In this document: in pieces, positions 44,917 through 53,861 of the stretch
Position numbering within the stretch: position 1 is the stretch's first letter
Layout of the letters: every line of letters starts with the position of its first letter
Position numbers and translations under genes: made by a program
The notes under the pieces: model-generated
Told to the model about the DNA's origin: nothing
The model's database searches: none
Seen by the model: only the letters and a program-made list of their open reading frames with translations
Origin: SIG672 sp045580325
GTDB lineage: Bacteria > Bacillota > Clostridia > Oscillospirales > CAG-272
Assembly: GCA_045580325.1 (NCBI GenBank)
Contig: JAZNNR010000012.1
Coordinates: forward strand, 1 to 64,000
Direction: 5' to 3'
Length of the DNA stretch: 64,000 nt

Positions 44917-45747
44917 ATGTATGCACGAGTTTACGTTGAAATAACCAACATCTGCAACAAAAACTGCTCCTTTTGCCACAAGACAAAAAGAGAGCCTCGG
45001 CAGATGACTATGGACGAGTTTGCCCTCGTTTGCCAAAAATTATCGGGTATTACCGAGTATTTATATCTTCACGTAATGGGAGAGCCGCTCACGCACCCGC
45101 ACCTTGCCGATTTTGTAGAGTACGCTACCAAACAGGGCTTCAAGGTCGCTATAACGACAAACGGAAGTCTTCTTGACAGAGTCGGGCGCAAAATAATCGA
45201 CGCAGGGGTATATAAGGTCAATATTTCTCTGCACAGCTTTGAGCGCGGCGAGCCTTCCGAGCATAAAAAATATATCGATAGCTGTCTTGATTTTGCCGAC
45301 AATGCCTCAAAAAGCGGTGTTCTCACAATTCTCCGCCTATGGAACGGCGGTGTTTCGGACACGCTCAACGACGAGGTAACAAAGCTGCTTTGTCAAAAGT
45401 TCCCTGATGAGTGGTCTATCGGAAAGCGCGGCGCACGCATACGCGAAAAGCTCCATCTTGAATACGCAGATCGCTTCGAATGGCCTGACATAGCCTCTGA
45501 AAATATGGGAAACGACCTTTTCTGCTACGGACTTGCCGACCACTTCGGGATACTCGTTAGCGGGCAGGTGATTCCCTGCTGTCTTGACAGCGACGGTGTA
45601 ATAGACCTCGGAAACATCTACACCGACGATATAGAACGTATCCTGTCCTGTGAGCGCGCAGAATCGATACGGGAAGGATTTAGCCGAAAAAAAGCCGCAG
45701 AGGAGCTTTGCCAGAAATGCCCCTATGCGCGAAGATTTAAAATTTAA
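44917..45747 (+). CDS. Radical SAM/SPASM-type enzyme
   Basis: 276 residues. The SAM-cluster cysteines are C13, C17 and C20 in ITNICNKNCSFCHK. MGEPLTHPHL is the GGEP-like SAM-binding motif. A short C-terminal SPASM-like cluster region follows: CYGLADHFGILVSGQVIPCC, GVIDLGNIY and CQKCPYARRF. SPASM enzymes often modify peptides or act as anaerobic maturases; the substrate here is unknown. It has no strong ribosome site and is tightly linked to the small gene before it. An ABC exporter gene starts 86 bases downstream. Confidence 0.8.
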   Translation: MYARVYVEITNICNKNCSFCHKTKREPRQMTMDEFALVCQKLSGITEYLYLHVMGEPLTHPHLADFVEYATKQGFKVAITTNGSLLDRVGRKIIDAGVYKVNISLHSFERGEPSEHKKYIDSCLDFADNASKSGVLTILRLWNGGVSDTLNDEVTKLLCQKFPDEWSIGKRGARIREKLHLEYADRFEWPDIASENMGNDLFCYGLADHFGILVSGQVIPCCLDSDGVIDLGNIYTDDIERILSCERAESIREGFSRKKAAEELCQKCPYARRFKI

Positions 45748-45833
45748 CTAAAACAGGCATATTTCTTCGGTCTGACATTTTAAATACATTATGCTGATTT
45801 TAAAAAATGTATTTACTCAAAGGAGAAAAAGGA

Positions 45834-47558
45834 ATGTTAAAACGATTTATTTCCTACTACAAACCCCATAAGCTCATTTTTTCTCTCGATATGCTCGCAT
45901 CACTTGCCATATCGCTTATAGGCATCGTATATCCGATAGTAACGAGAAGAATGCTCAATGACCTTATTCCAAACAAAAATTACCGCATGATAATAATCGC
46001 GGGAATATCGCTTCTCGCAATATATTTTATACGAATGCTGCTGAACTATTTTATTCAGTATTACGGACACGTTATGGGTGTGCGTATGCAGGCACAGATG
46101 CGATCTGATATGTTCAATCACCTTGAAAAGCTCCCATACAGCTTCTATGACAATCACGAAACAGGTAAAATTATGTCGCGTATGACAAATGACCTTATGG
46201 ATATAAGCGAGCTTGCTCATCACGGTCCTGAAAACCTCATAATTTCAAGTATTTCTATTATAACATCGTTCATATATCTCTGTACGATAGACCCTTGGCT
46301 TACGCTTATAGTATTTTCCTGTGTTCCCTTCCTTCTTCTCGTTACCTTCCTTCTCAGAAAAAAGATGAGAAACGCTTTTATGAAGAGCCGTAAGTCAATA
46401 GCCGTAATAAATGCTTCCCTTGAAGGCAGTATTTCGGGAATAAGAGTAACAAAAGCCTTCACGAATGCTGAAAAAGAAAGAGAAAAGTTTGAAAAAGGCA
46501 ACGAAGAATTTGTTGATTCGCGTAAGGAAGCCTACGATGCGATGGGACGCTTCCACTCTATGAACTCCTTTATTACAGACGTATTCAACGTAGTTGTCCT
46601 TATCGCAGGCGGTCTTTTTATGTATAACGGAAGAATAGGCTTCCCCGACTATTCCGCGTTTATCGTTTCGGTAAACCTTTTTATTTCCCCCGTAATGACA
46701 CTTATCAATTTTATGGAGCAGTATCAGAGCGGTGTTACAGGCTTTGAGCGTTTTATCGAAATTATGGACGCTGAGCCCGAAAAAGACACCGAAAACGCGG
46801 TAGAGCTCGAAAACGTGGACGGTCATATTGAGTTCAGGGACGTTGAGTATTCTTACGACGAAGAAAAGGAAGTACTCCGCAAAATAAATCTCTCTATCGA
46901 AAAGGGCAAGAAGTTCGCACTTGTCGGACCGTCGGGCGGCGGAAAGACTACCATCTGCCACCTTATTCCTCATTTTTACGACATACAGTCGGGCGATATT
47001 CTTATCGACGGACACAGTATAAACAGCCTGACAAGAGAATCTGTCAGAAAAAATATCGGTATCGTTCAGCAGGATATTTACCTGTTCAACGCATCAATTA
47101 AAGAGAATATTCTCTACGGAAGACTTGACGCGACCGACGAAGAGGTTTACGAAGCGGCAAAGCGTGCAAACATCCACGACTACATAATGTCGCTTGAAAA
47201 CGGCTACGACACACAGATCGGTGAACGCGGTGTGCGTCTTTCGGGCGGTCAGAAGCAGCGTCTTTCGATTGCCCGTGTGTTCCTCAAAAATCCGCCTATC
47301 CTTATTCTTGACGAGGCAACGAGCGCGCTTGACAACACGACCGAAATTCTCATTCAGCAGGCGCTTGACGACCTTTGCGAAGGCAGAACCACACTCGTTG
47401 TAGCGCACAGACTCTCAACAATCAAAAACGCGGACGAGATCGCGGTCGTTGCAAACGGTCAGATAGTCGAGCAAGGAACTCACGATGAGCTTATTGCTCT
47501 CGGCGGAGAGTACGCAGACCTTTACAGACTTCAGTTCAGAGCAAATACGGCAGAATAA
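45834..47558 (+). CDS. ABC exporter, fused permease and ATPase
   Basis: 574 residues from the ATG at 45834 with AAAGGAG upstream. Six membrane helices occupy about 1-310. The nucleotide-binding domain has Walker A GPSGGGKTT, signature LSGGQKQRLSIARV, Walker B ILILDEATSALD and the H-loop VVAHRLSTIK, all canonical, so it can work as a homodimer. It resembles MsbA/YheI-type multidrug or lipid exporters. Substrate is not readable from sequence. It may be cotranscribed with the radical SAM gene. Confidence 0.9.
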   Translation: MLKRFISYYKPHKLIFSLDMLASLAISLIGIVYPIVTRRMLNDLIPNKNYRMIIIAGISLLAIYFIRMLLNYFIQYYGHVMGVRMQAQMRSDMFNHLEKLPYSFYDNHETGKIMSRMTNDLMDISELAHHGPENLIISSISIITSFIYLCTIDPWLTLIVFSCVPFLLLVTFLLRKKMRNAFMKSRKSIAVINASLEGSISGIRVTKAFTNAEKEREKFEKGNEEFVDSRKEAYDAMGRFHSMNSFITDVFNVVVLIAGGLFMYNGRIGFPDYSAFIVSVNLFISPVMTLINFMEQYQSGVTGFERFIEIMDAEPEKDTENAVELENVDGHIEFRDVEYSYDEEKEVLRKINLSIEKGKKFALVGPSGGGKTTICHLIPHFYDIQSGDILIDGHSINSLTRESVRKNIGIVQQDIYLFNASIKENILYGRLDATDEEVYEAAKRANIHDYIMSLENGYDTQIGERGVRLSGGQKQRLSIARVFLKNPPILILDEATSALDNTTEILIQQALDDLCEGRTTLVVAHRLSTIKNADEIAVVANGQIVEQGTHDELIALGGEYADLYRLQFRANTAE

Positions 47559-47609
47559 TAAAAAACTCTGCTATATTAAATATAATCTTATAGAAAGGCA
47601 GTCCAGACT

Positions 47610-48785
47610 ATGAAAAAGTCAATTATTCTTATCCTCCTTCTTGTTACAGTAACACTCCTTATGTTTTCTTGCACTAAGGAAAACTCCGATTTTGACCTTG
47701 CTGAAATTACAGAAATCAAATTAAGCGGGGCGAAGACAGACTTTGCTTTTGCAGAAGAATTCACCAGTGAGGGCTTAAAGGTAACTGCAGTTTCGGAAAA
47801 CGGCAGTGAAAAGGTTTTAAAGGAGAACGAATTCTCAGTTCTTTGTGAAGACTACAACTCTATGAAGGTAGGAACCTATCAGGCTTCGGTAAAAATAAAT
47901 GGCACGAACCTAACACAGTCCTATGAAGTAAAAGTTAACCCCGCCAACAAGCTCAAGGTCCTTATGATAGGAAACTCATATGCCGATGACACTATCAACT
48001 ACGCATACGAAATCGCCAAAAGCGCAGGGATCCCTACCGAAAATATCCTTATAGCAGATATTTATGTCGGTAGTTGTTCTCTTAAAACTCATTTGAACAA
48101 CGCGCAAAAGAATGCAAAAGCATACCGCTTCGGTCTTGAAAGAGCGGGTTGGTTTGACGGAAGCTCATATACAAACTGGACTATGGAGCAGGCCATCAAA
48201 TACGCCGATTGGGACTTCATCACCTTCCAGCAAAGCAGCGGCGACAGCGGTGTTTCTTCATCTTACTCGGTTCTGCAGGAGCTGATGGACTACGTATATA
48301 GTGTTGCAACCGACACGAAAAACAATCCCAACGCAAACCCCAACGTCAAATTTGTATGGCATCAGACCTGGGCGTATCAGCAAAACACCACGCCTGCCGG
48401 ATTTTCCGCTTACCGTTATAAGCAAATGACTATGTATAATGCAATCATTTCGTGTATGAAAAAACACGTTTTGAATAAAAATTTCGTAGCCATCATTCCC
48501 AACGGCACGGCAATTCAAAATGCAAGAACATCATCGATCGGCGACACCTTTGCCCGCGATGAGTACAACCACTTAAGCCACGGTGCAGGCAGATATATCG
48601 CATCTATGAACCTTGTAAGCGTGCTTACGGGAAGAGATATGTCGGCTATGACCTGGAAGCCCACAGACGGCGGATTTAATTACAAACTCACCGAACAAGA
48701 AATTAGTATTTGTAAAGAAAGCGTTGCAAATGCCATCGCAAATCCGCTCGAAATAACAAATTCAAAGTATCCCGCCGCAAACTAA
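47610..48785 (+). CDS. DUF4886 lipoprotein with Ig-like domain
   Basis: 391 residues. It is a lipoprotein: hydrophobic leader and lipobox LMFSC with the cysteine at about 21. Residues about 35-110 form a bacterial Ig-like domain (EITEIKLSGAKTDFAFAEEF to QSYEVKV). The rest is SGNH-hydrolase-like of the DUF4886 type: KVLMIGNSYADD has the nucleophile serine, and DEYNHLSHGAGRYIA has the Asp/His pair near the end. It may deacylate or desulfate glycans outside the cell, but that is family-level inference. GAAAGG is upstream of the ATG. Confidence 0.8.
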   Translation: MKKSIILILLLVTVTLLMFSCTKENSDFDLAEITEIKLSGAKTDFAFAEEFTSEGLKVTAVSENGSEKVLKENEFSVLCEDYNSMKVGTYQASVKINGTNLTQSYEVKVNPANKLKVLMIGNSYADDTINYAYEIAKSAGIPTENILIADIYVGSCSLKTHLNNAQKNAKAYRFGLERAGWFDGSSYTNWTMEQAIKYADWDFITFQQSSGDSGVSSSYSVLQELMDYVYSVATDTKNNPNANPNVKFVWHQTWAYQQNTTPAGFSAYRYKQMTMYNAIISCMKKHVLNKNFVAIIPNGTAIQNARTSSIGDTFARDEYNHLSHGAGRYIASMNLVSVLTGRDMSAMTWKPTDGGFNYKLTEQEISICKESVANAIANPLEITNSKYPAAN

Positions 48786-48819
48786 AATGTACAGTTTACC
48801 TTTAGGGGAAATAAAATAA

Positions 48820-48859
48820 AAAATCACTGCTATCCATAAAGATAGCAGTGATTTTTGTT
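48820..48859. terminator. Bidirectional intrinsic terminator
   Basis: Perfect 15-base stem AAAATCACTGCTATC / GATAGCAGTGATTTT with a 6-base loop, T runs on both strands, between convergent genes. Confidence 0.88.
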
Positions 48860-48868
48860 TTAAGTAAG

Positions 48869-49258
48869 TTACTTGAGAATTCTGAATTTTCCGATAAGAG
48901 GAAGCTCTTTCATCTCGTTATTTGAAACGTTTATAAGACCGACTACCATAAGCACAACAACGCCTATCGAAGCTATCCAGCCAACGATGGGTACCGCTGC
49001 ACATATTACGCTCGCAATAAAGAGGATAATTCCCTGATTGGTGTGGAATCGAACAAATTCGGAGTCCTTGCACATAACGAGGGGAATTATGAAAAATATT
49101 CCGAGATAAGCAAGAACCGCGTAAAGCTTCGTCATATCAATGCTGTTCGGTGTTACCGACGTTTCTGCGGAAGCTTCCTCGTTCACCTTTTCTCCGCACT
49201 GAGCGCAGAATTTATCTTCTTCTTTGAGCTCTGCACCGCATTTTTTACAATATGCCAT
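48869..49258 (-). CDS. Zinc-ribbon small membrane protein
   Basis: 129 residues. A zinc ribbon at the N-terminus (C4, C7, C18, C21 in YCKKCGAEL and FCAQCGEKV) is followed by a short linker and about three hydrophobic segments (VLAYLGIFFIIPLVM, GIILFIASVICAAVPIVGWI and VVLMVVGLI). RFHTNQG in between is typical of DUF4870-like small membrane proteins. Function is unknown. GAAAGGAC lies upstream. It ends against a shared terminator. Confidence 0.75.
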   Translation of the reverse strand: MAYCKKCGAELKEEDKFCAQCGEKVNEEASAETSVTPNSIDMTKLYAVLAYLGIFFIIPLVMCKDSEFVRFHTNQGIILFIASVICAAVPIVGWIASIGVVVLMVVGLINVSNNEMKELPLIGKFRILK

Positions 49259-49316
49259 ATCTGTTAAAGTCCTTTCAAATGTGCTATAAATATTACATTT
49301 TCATACGATAATAAAA

Positions 49317-50687
49317 TCAGTCATCGTTATCCGAGTCCTTTTTGCCTTCTGTGTCTTCACCGTCTTCGTCCGATTTTTCGAGTATTCTTACAAATGCTCT
49401 CTTTATCTGGTGATCTTCCACCTCGGTAACGTTTATTGAGAGTCCGTTTGTTTCAAGCTCGAAGGTGCTTCCGTCATCGGGAATAGACTCAAGAGCATCG
49501 AATATCATTCCGCTGAAGGTATCATATTCATCTGTGGGAAGAGTAATATCAAGCTCTCTTTCAAGCTCATCGAGAGAAACGTTTCCGATAATGTTCCAGA
49601 GTCCGTCCTCTATCTTTTCGATGTCGGGAATTTCCTTTTCTTCCGAAAGAGTTTCCTCGTCCTGAAGATCGCCCACAAGGCGTCCTATGAGGTCATTCAT
49701 AGTAACGATACCTGTCATACCGCCGTATTCGTCAAGCACGACTGCCAGTGATCCGCGTCCGTTTTTCATATTCTTGAAGAGAACATCCGCTTTTACCGTT
49801 TCGGGTACGAAGTATGCAGGTTTTACCGCATTCTGCATAATTTCCTCGCGGTTACTTGTATCAAGTCTGAAATAATCTCTTGCGTTGAGAATACCTACGA
49901 CGTTATCGACAGTTTCGCTGCATATCGGATACCTCGTATGTCTGCTTGCGTAGATAGTCTTTTTCCACTCGTCCATATCCTCTTCGAGCCAGAGAAGCTC
50001 GATCTCGGTACGGTGTGTTGCAATTTCGCCTGCTGTCAGGTCGTCAAACTCAAAAACGTTCTGTATAAATTCTTTTTCGTCGTCGTCGATAGTTCCGTTT
50101 TCGCTTCCGACGTCAACCATAATGCGTATATCCTCTTCGCTGACCTCTTCTTCCTGTGCGTGAGGGTCTATTCCGCAAAGTCTGAGTACTCCGTTTGTAG
50201 AAACGGTAAGAAGCCATACGAGCGGCTTGAAGAGAACCGAAATATTGGTTATAAAGCCTGCCATCTTGAGCGCGTGCTTTTCTGCGTTCTTCATAGCTAT
50301 ACGCTTGGGAACAAGCTCTCCGAAAACGATAGTGAGATAAGAAAGCAGAAGTGTTATCAAAATAAGTGCTACTTTGTCGAGCACAGCCACAGAGAGCGGT
50401 ACTCCGATACTATAAAGCCAATCAGCCAGAACACCAGAATAAGTGTCTGCCGCAAAGGCACTTCCCAAAAATCCCGCGAGAGTTATCGCAACCTGAATAG
50501 TTGCAAGGAATTTTGAGGGTTTTTCAGTAAGTTTTGCGAGCTTTATAGCGCGCTTATCGCCATCTTCTGCGAGCTTTGCTATACGGTTATCGTTCATTCC
50601 GATAATAGCGGTTTCTGCACTTGCAAATACTGCATTAAGTGCGATGAGTAAAAACTGGAGCAGTAAAGTCCATAAATAAGGGTCCAA
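49317..50687 (-). CDS. CNNM/CorC-type transporter (DUF21, CBS pair, CorC_HlyC)
   Basis: 456 residues from a TTG at 50687, which has CGGAGGAAC eight bases upstream; a longer frame from 50741 lacks such a site. The DUF21 domain has about four hydrophobic segments (LLQFLLIALNAVFASAETA, VALILITLLLSYLTIVFGE and more). A CBS pair lies at about 200-330 and a CorC_HlyC domain at the end (DGLWNIIGNVSLDELERELD). The acidic tail is DGEDTEGKKDSDNDD. The family includes Mg2+ exporters and resistance proteins (CNNM, MpfA, CorC). An unusual leader region lies upstream, between the promoter and this gene. Confidence 0.9.
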   Translation of the reverse strand: MDPYLWTLLLQFLLIALNAVFASAETAIIGMNDNRIAKLAEDGDKRAIKLAKLTEKPSKFLATIQVAITLAGFLGSAFAADTYSGVLADWLYSIGVPLSVAVLDKVALILITLLLSYLTIVFGELVPKRIAMKNAEKHALKMAGFITNISVLFKPLVWLLTVSTNGVLRLCGIDPHAQEEEVSEEDIRIMVDVGSENGTIDDDEKEFIQNVFEFDDLTAGEIATHRTEIELLWLEEDMDEWKKTIYASRHTRYPICSETVDNVVGILNARDYFRLDTSNREEIMQNAVKPAYFVPETVKADVLFKNMKNGRGSLAVVLDEYGGMTGIVTMNDLIGRLVGDLQDEETLSEEKEIPDIEKIEDGLWNIIGNVSLDELERELDITLPTDEYDTFSGMIFDALESIPDDGSTFELETNGLSINVTEVEDHQIKRAFVRILEKSDEDGEDTEGKKDSDNDD

Positions 50688-50743
50688 GGTTAGTTCCTCC
50701 GAAAAATATTTTTGCCGCGTGGGTACTTCAAAAGAGCGCAAAA

Positions 50744-50779
50744 GGCATAGCCTGTATAAAACTCCACACAGACCACGCC
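50744..50779 (-). promoter_or_regulatory. Leader stem-loop upstream of the CNNM gene
   Basis: On the minus strand, GGCGTGGTCTGT pairs along all 12 bases with ACAGGCTATGCC (three G-U pairs); the loop is 12 bases. Only TTTT follows, so it is at best a weak terminator. The left arm GCGTGG can also pair with CCACGC at 50716-50721, just before the ribosome site of the CNNM gene, giving an alternative fold. Confidence 0.5.
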
Positions 50780-50786
50780 TTCTTTA

Positions 50787-50867
50787 TTATGTATAAGATT
50801 TATTTAAGATCTCAATAGTGGTACATCGGGGATTTCGACCGCCGTTGTTCCCGCCACCTTCGTCCAT
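50787..50867 (-). CDS. Leader ORF upstream of the CNNM gene (26 codons)
   Basis: A 26-codon ORF lies between the promoter and the stem-loop. It starts MDEGGGNNGGRNPR and ends in TTIEILNKSYT. ACGGAG lies six bases before its ATG. It starts with Asp-Glu and carries a run of Gly/Asn codons, and its stop is eight bases before the stem. The pattern (promoter, short ORF, stem-loop, transporter gene) is that of translation-coupled attenuators. Leader peptides mgtL and corL control Mg2+ transporters in enteric bacteria, but there is no sequence similarity here. Expression is not shown. Confidence 0.45.
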   Translation of the reverse strand: MDEGGGNNGGRNPRCTTIEILNKSYT

Positions 50868-50926
50868 ATCTGACTCCGTAAGTTCCTTTCGGCAAATTAT
50901 TATGCGTTTTATCCGCATATGTAGTT

Positions 50927-50955
50927 ATTATACAGTATATAGCTGTTTTTGTCAA
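50927..50955 (-). promoter_or_regulatory. Consensus sigma-A promoter for CNNM leader
   Basis: On the minus strand: TTGACA, 17 bases, TATAAT, a perfect consensus. It is 240 bases from the CNNM start, so the transcript has a long leader. The rest of the gap up to argS (50956-51138) is AT-rich and holds only the argS promoter. Confidence 0.82.
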
Positions 50956-51057
50956 GGGCAAAAACGATTTTTTGCGATATATTTTATTTTACGCTCAAAA
51001 TATATCTTTGTTATGAAAAAATGTTCACTTTTATCTTATTTTCTTGCCTTTTGACTA

Positions 51058-51086
51058 TTGAATATATGATTTTTTCGTGATATAAT
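51058..51086 (+). promoter_or_regulatory. Sigma-A promoter for argS-yebC
   Basis: TTGAAT, 17 bases, TATAAT with TG one base before the -10, about 52 bases before the argS start. Confidence 0.7.
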
Positions 51087-51138
51087 AATATGAATAATAA
51101 TGATTTTTTAAAAATATCGTTAAAGAAAGAGTCTTAAA

Positions 51139-52848
51139 ATGCAGAATTTAAAATCAAGTATAGCAAAAAAATTATCGCTTGCAATAGCTCCCGATAACCC
51201 CGAAAGTATGTATAGCGACATAGTCGCTTCTCTTGAATATCCGCCCGACGCTGCGATGGGCGATCTTGCACTTCCCTGCTTCAAGTTCGCAAAGCTTCTG
51301 CGCAAATCTCCCGTGATGATCGCAGAAGGTCTTGCTTCCTCGCTTGAGATTGAGGGCATCGGCAAGATCCAGGCAGTTAACGGATACCTCAATTTCTTTA
51401 TTTCAAACGAATATCTCGCCTCAACGCTTCTGCCCGAAATTCTTGATAGGAAGGATATGTACGGAAGCTCTGACGAGGGTAAAGGAAAGACGGTCGTTCT
51501 CGACTATTCTTCCCCGAACGTTGCAAAGCCTTTCCACATCGGACACCTCGGAACGACTGTTATCGGTCATTCCTTAAAGCTTCTTCACACCTTCTGCGGA
51601 TATGACTGCGTGGGTGTAAACCACCTCGGCGACTGGGGTACGCAGTTCGGTAAGCTTATTACCGCGTTTAATCTTTGGGGCAACCGCGAGGACATCGAAA
51701 ATGGCGGTATAGACGCTCTCGTTGCGCTTTACGTTAAATATCACGAGGAAGCCGAAAAGGACGAAAGCCTTAACGACCGCGCAAGAGAAGAATTCCATAA
51801 GCTTGAGCTTGGCGACGAGAAAAATACAGAGCTTTGGAAATGGTTTATTGAAATTTCTATTGCCGAATACAAGAAGACATACGCACAGCTCGGAATCGAG
51901 TTCGATTCCTATAAGGGCGAAGCTTTTTACAGCGACAAAATGATGCCGCAGGTTGAAAAGATCCGCGAAAAAGGACTTCTTAAAATAGACGACGGCGCAT
52001 CTATCGTAGATCTTTCAGACTATAATATGCCTCCCTGTCTTATCCTCAAGCGCGACGGCTCAACCCTTTATCCTACAAGAGATATTGCGGCGGCGGTTTA
52101 CAGAAAAGAAACCTATAACTTTGACAAGGTTATCTACGTTACCTCGGCAGGTCAGTCGCTCCACTTCGCACAGTGGTTCAAGGTAGTCGAGCTTATGGGC
52201 TACGATTGGGCAAAGGATCTCGTACACGTACCCTACGGAACTGTAAGCATCGGCGGCGCAAAGCTCGCAACGAGAACGGGTAACGTTATCCTTCTGCGCG
52301 ACCTCTTTGCAGATGCTGTTGACAAGGTTCGCGAGATCATAAACGAAAAGAACCCCGACCTCGAAAACAAGGAAGAAACAGCCGAGGCTGTCGGCGTTGG
52401 TGCTATCGTATTCTATTATCTGCTCAACACGATAATAAAGGACATAAACTTTAATATGGACGACGCCCTTTCATTCGAAGGAAACACCGGTCCTTACGCG
52501 CAGTACACATACGCTCGTACCTGCTCTCTGCTTTCAAAGGCGCAAGACGCGCTGAGCTATGATGGCGAGATCAAGATAAGCGCTCCCGAAGAGGCTTCTA
52601 TGCTCAAGATCCTCTCCCGTTTCCCCGAAACAGTTCTTAAAGCAACTCACGAGTACGAGCCTTCTTATATAACACGTTACATTCTTGACGTGTGCACCGG
52701 ATTTAACAGATTCTATCACGAATGTCCGATAAATTCAGCCCAGGACGCATCTGTTCGTGCATCGCGTATCAAGATAACCGAGGCTGTAAACTACGTTCTC
52801 GGACGTGCGCTTAGCCTTATCTGTCTTAAAACACCCAAGAAAATATAA
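51139..52848 (+). CDS. argS: Arginyl-tRNA synthetase
   Basis: Class I synthetase, 569 residues. The HIGH motif is in NVAKPFHIGHLGTTVIG. The KMSKS loop is relaxed, as in many ArgRS (VSIGGAKLATRTGN). The N-terminal Add-1 domain (to about 115) and the C-terminal DALR-type anticodon domain (from about 450, with NTGPYAQYTYAR) are present. The ribosome site (AAAGAG) is weak. yebC follows after 32 bases, so the two are probably cotranscribed. Confidence 0.96.
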   Translation: MQNLKSSIAKKLSLAIAPDNPESMYSDIVASLEYPPDAAMGDLALPCFKFAKLLRKSPVMIAEGLASSLEIEGIGKIQAVNGYLNFFISNEYLASTLLPEILDRKDMYGSSDEGKGKTVVLDYSSPNVAKPFHIGHLGTTVIGHSLKLLHTFCGYDCVGVNHLGDWGTQFGKLITAFNLWGNREDIENGGIDALVALYVKYHEEAEKDESLNDRAREEFHKLELGDEKNTELWKWFIEISIAEYKKTYAQLGIEFDSYKGEAFYSDKMMPQVEKIREKGLLKIDDGASIVDLSDYNMPPCLILKRDGSTLYPTRDIAAAVYRKETYNFDKVIYVTSAGQSLHFAQWFKVVELMGYDWAKDLVHVPYGTVSIGGAKLATRTGNVILLRDLFADAVDKVREIINEKNPDLENKEETAEAVGVGAIVFYYLLNTIIKDINFNMDDALSFEGNTGPYAQYTYARTCSLLSKAQDALSYDGEIKISAPEEASMLKILSRFPETVLKATHEYEPSYITRYILDVCTGFNRFYHECPINSAQDASVRASRIKITEAVNYVLGRALSLICLKTPKKI

Positions 52849-52880
52849 AGTTCTACAAACCTTAAAGGAGATATAAATTT

Positions 52881-53612
52881 ATGTCAGGACACAGCAAATG
52901 GAATAACATCAAACACAAAAAAGAAAAGACCGACGCGCAGAAGGCAAAGGTCTTCACAAAGATCGGTAAGGAAATGGCTATCGCTATCCGTGCAGGCGGA
53001 CCCGATCCGGTAGTAAACGGAAAGCTCAGAGATCTTATTGCCAAGGCAAAGAGCCTTAACGTTCCTAACGATAACATCAAGAGAGTTATCGACAAGGCGT
53101 CTTCGGCAGATGCCGCAAACTACGAGGAGATCGTTTATGAGGGCTACGGACCGTCGGGAATCGCCGTTATCGTTACAACAGCGACAGACAACCGCAACCG
53201 TACAGCAGGCGATATCCGCCACTTCTTCGATAAATTCGGAGGAAATCTCGGTCAAACAGGCTGCGTATCCTATATGTTCACAGACACAGGCGTTATCGTA
53301 GTTGAAAACGACGGAAGCGTCGACGAAGAAGCTCTTATGGAAGCCGCTCTCGAAGCAGGCGCTACCGACTTTATGGCAGACGGAGATATTTTCGAAATCC
53401 ACACCGAAACGTCCGACCTTTCCGCAGTAAAGGAAGCTCTCGAAGGCGCAGGATATGCTATCGTTTCGGCAGAAGAGGACAAGATCCCCTCTACTTACGT
53501 TGAACTTACCGACGAGGACGACATCAAGAAGATGAACCTTCTCATTATGAACCTCGAGGATCACGACGACGTTCAGGACATCTATCACAACTGGGAAAAC
53601 GCAGACGAATAA
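52881..53612 (+). CDS. yebC: YebC/PmpR family translation/regulatory protein
   Basis: 243 residues, full family length. It begins SGHSKWNNIKHKKEKTDAQK, the YebC hallmark, followed by the central NNRTAGDIRH-like stretch (TDNRNRTAGDIRHFFDKFGG). Members were first described as transcription regulators, and some (TACO1-like) help ribosomes through proline-rich stretches. AAAGGAGAT precedes the ATG. A strong terminator follows. Confidence 0.95.
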   Translation: MSGHSKWNNIKHKKEKTDAQKAKVFTKIGKEMAIAIRAGGPDPVVNGKLRDLIAKAKSLNVPNDNIKRVIDKASSADAANYEEIVYEGYGPSGIAVIVTTATDNRNRTAGDIRHFFDKFGGNLGQTGCVSYMFTDTGVIVVENDGSVDEEALMEAALEAGATDFMADGDIFEIHTETSDLSAVKEALEGAGYAIVSAEEDKIPSTYVELTDEDDIKKMNLLIMNLEDHDDVQDIYHNWENADE

Positions 53613-53640
53613 TAGACAGTCCCTGTTAAGTTCAAATATA

Positions 53641-53675
53641 AAAAAGCAGAACACTTTGGCGTGTTCTGCTTTTTT
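53641..53675 (+). terminator. Intrinsic terminator of argS-yebC
   Basis: Stem AAAAGCAGAACAC / GTGTTCTGCTTTT with a 6-base loop, then a T run. Confidence 0.88.
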
Positions 53676-53695
53676 GTGTTTTTTCCATTTTTCTA

Positions 53696-53724
53696 TTGAC
53701 AAAGCAATTAAACTGTGCTATAAT
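53696..53724 (+). promoter_or_regulatory. Consensus sigma-A promoter of exporter operon
   Basis: TTGACA, 17 bases, TATAAT, a perfect consensus. It is followed by about 250 bases of structured leader before the first exporter gene. Confidence 0.85.
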
Positions 53725-53761
53725 GCCACTTGATAATTTTTTATGAAAGGAGGAGAATACA

Positions 53762-53833
53762 ATGACAAGCACAAATTACAGCTACAATTTTATCATCATT
53801 CACGTACTCACCTCCGAGGATTGTAAGGCATAA
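53762..53833 (+). CDS. Leader peptide of ABC exporter operon (23 residues)
   Basis: A 23-codon ORF with a perfect ribosome site AAAGGAGGAG (53746-53755) six bases before the ATG. It begins MTSTNYSYNF, continues IIIHVL and ends TSEDCKA. The ribosome site is much stronger than that of the exporter gene itself (which has none visible). The 3' half of the ORF (CGTACTCA, 53803-53810) is exactly complementary to TGAGTACG within the downstream terminator. Together with the gene order this suggests a translated attenuator similar in logic to bmrB of Bacillus subtilis; sequence homology is not claimed. Confidence 0.65.
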   Translation: MTSTNYSYNFIIIHVLTSEDCKA

Positions 53834-53859
53834 ACAGACTTATATAAAGGTATCTGTTT
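53832..53859 (+). promoter_or_regulatory. First leader hairpin
   Basis: AAACAGA / TCTGTTT, seven-base stem around 14 bases, overlapping the stop codon of the leader ORF. A ribosome at the stop would melt it. Confidence 0.5.
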
Positions 53860-53861
53860 TC

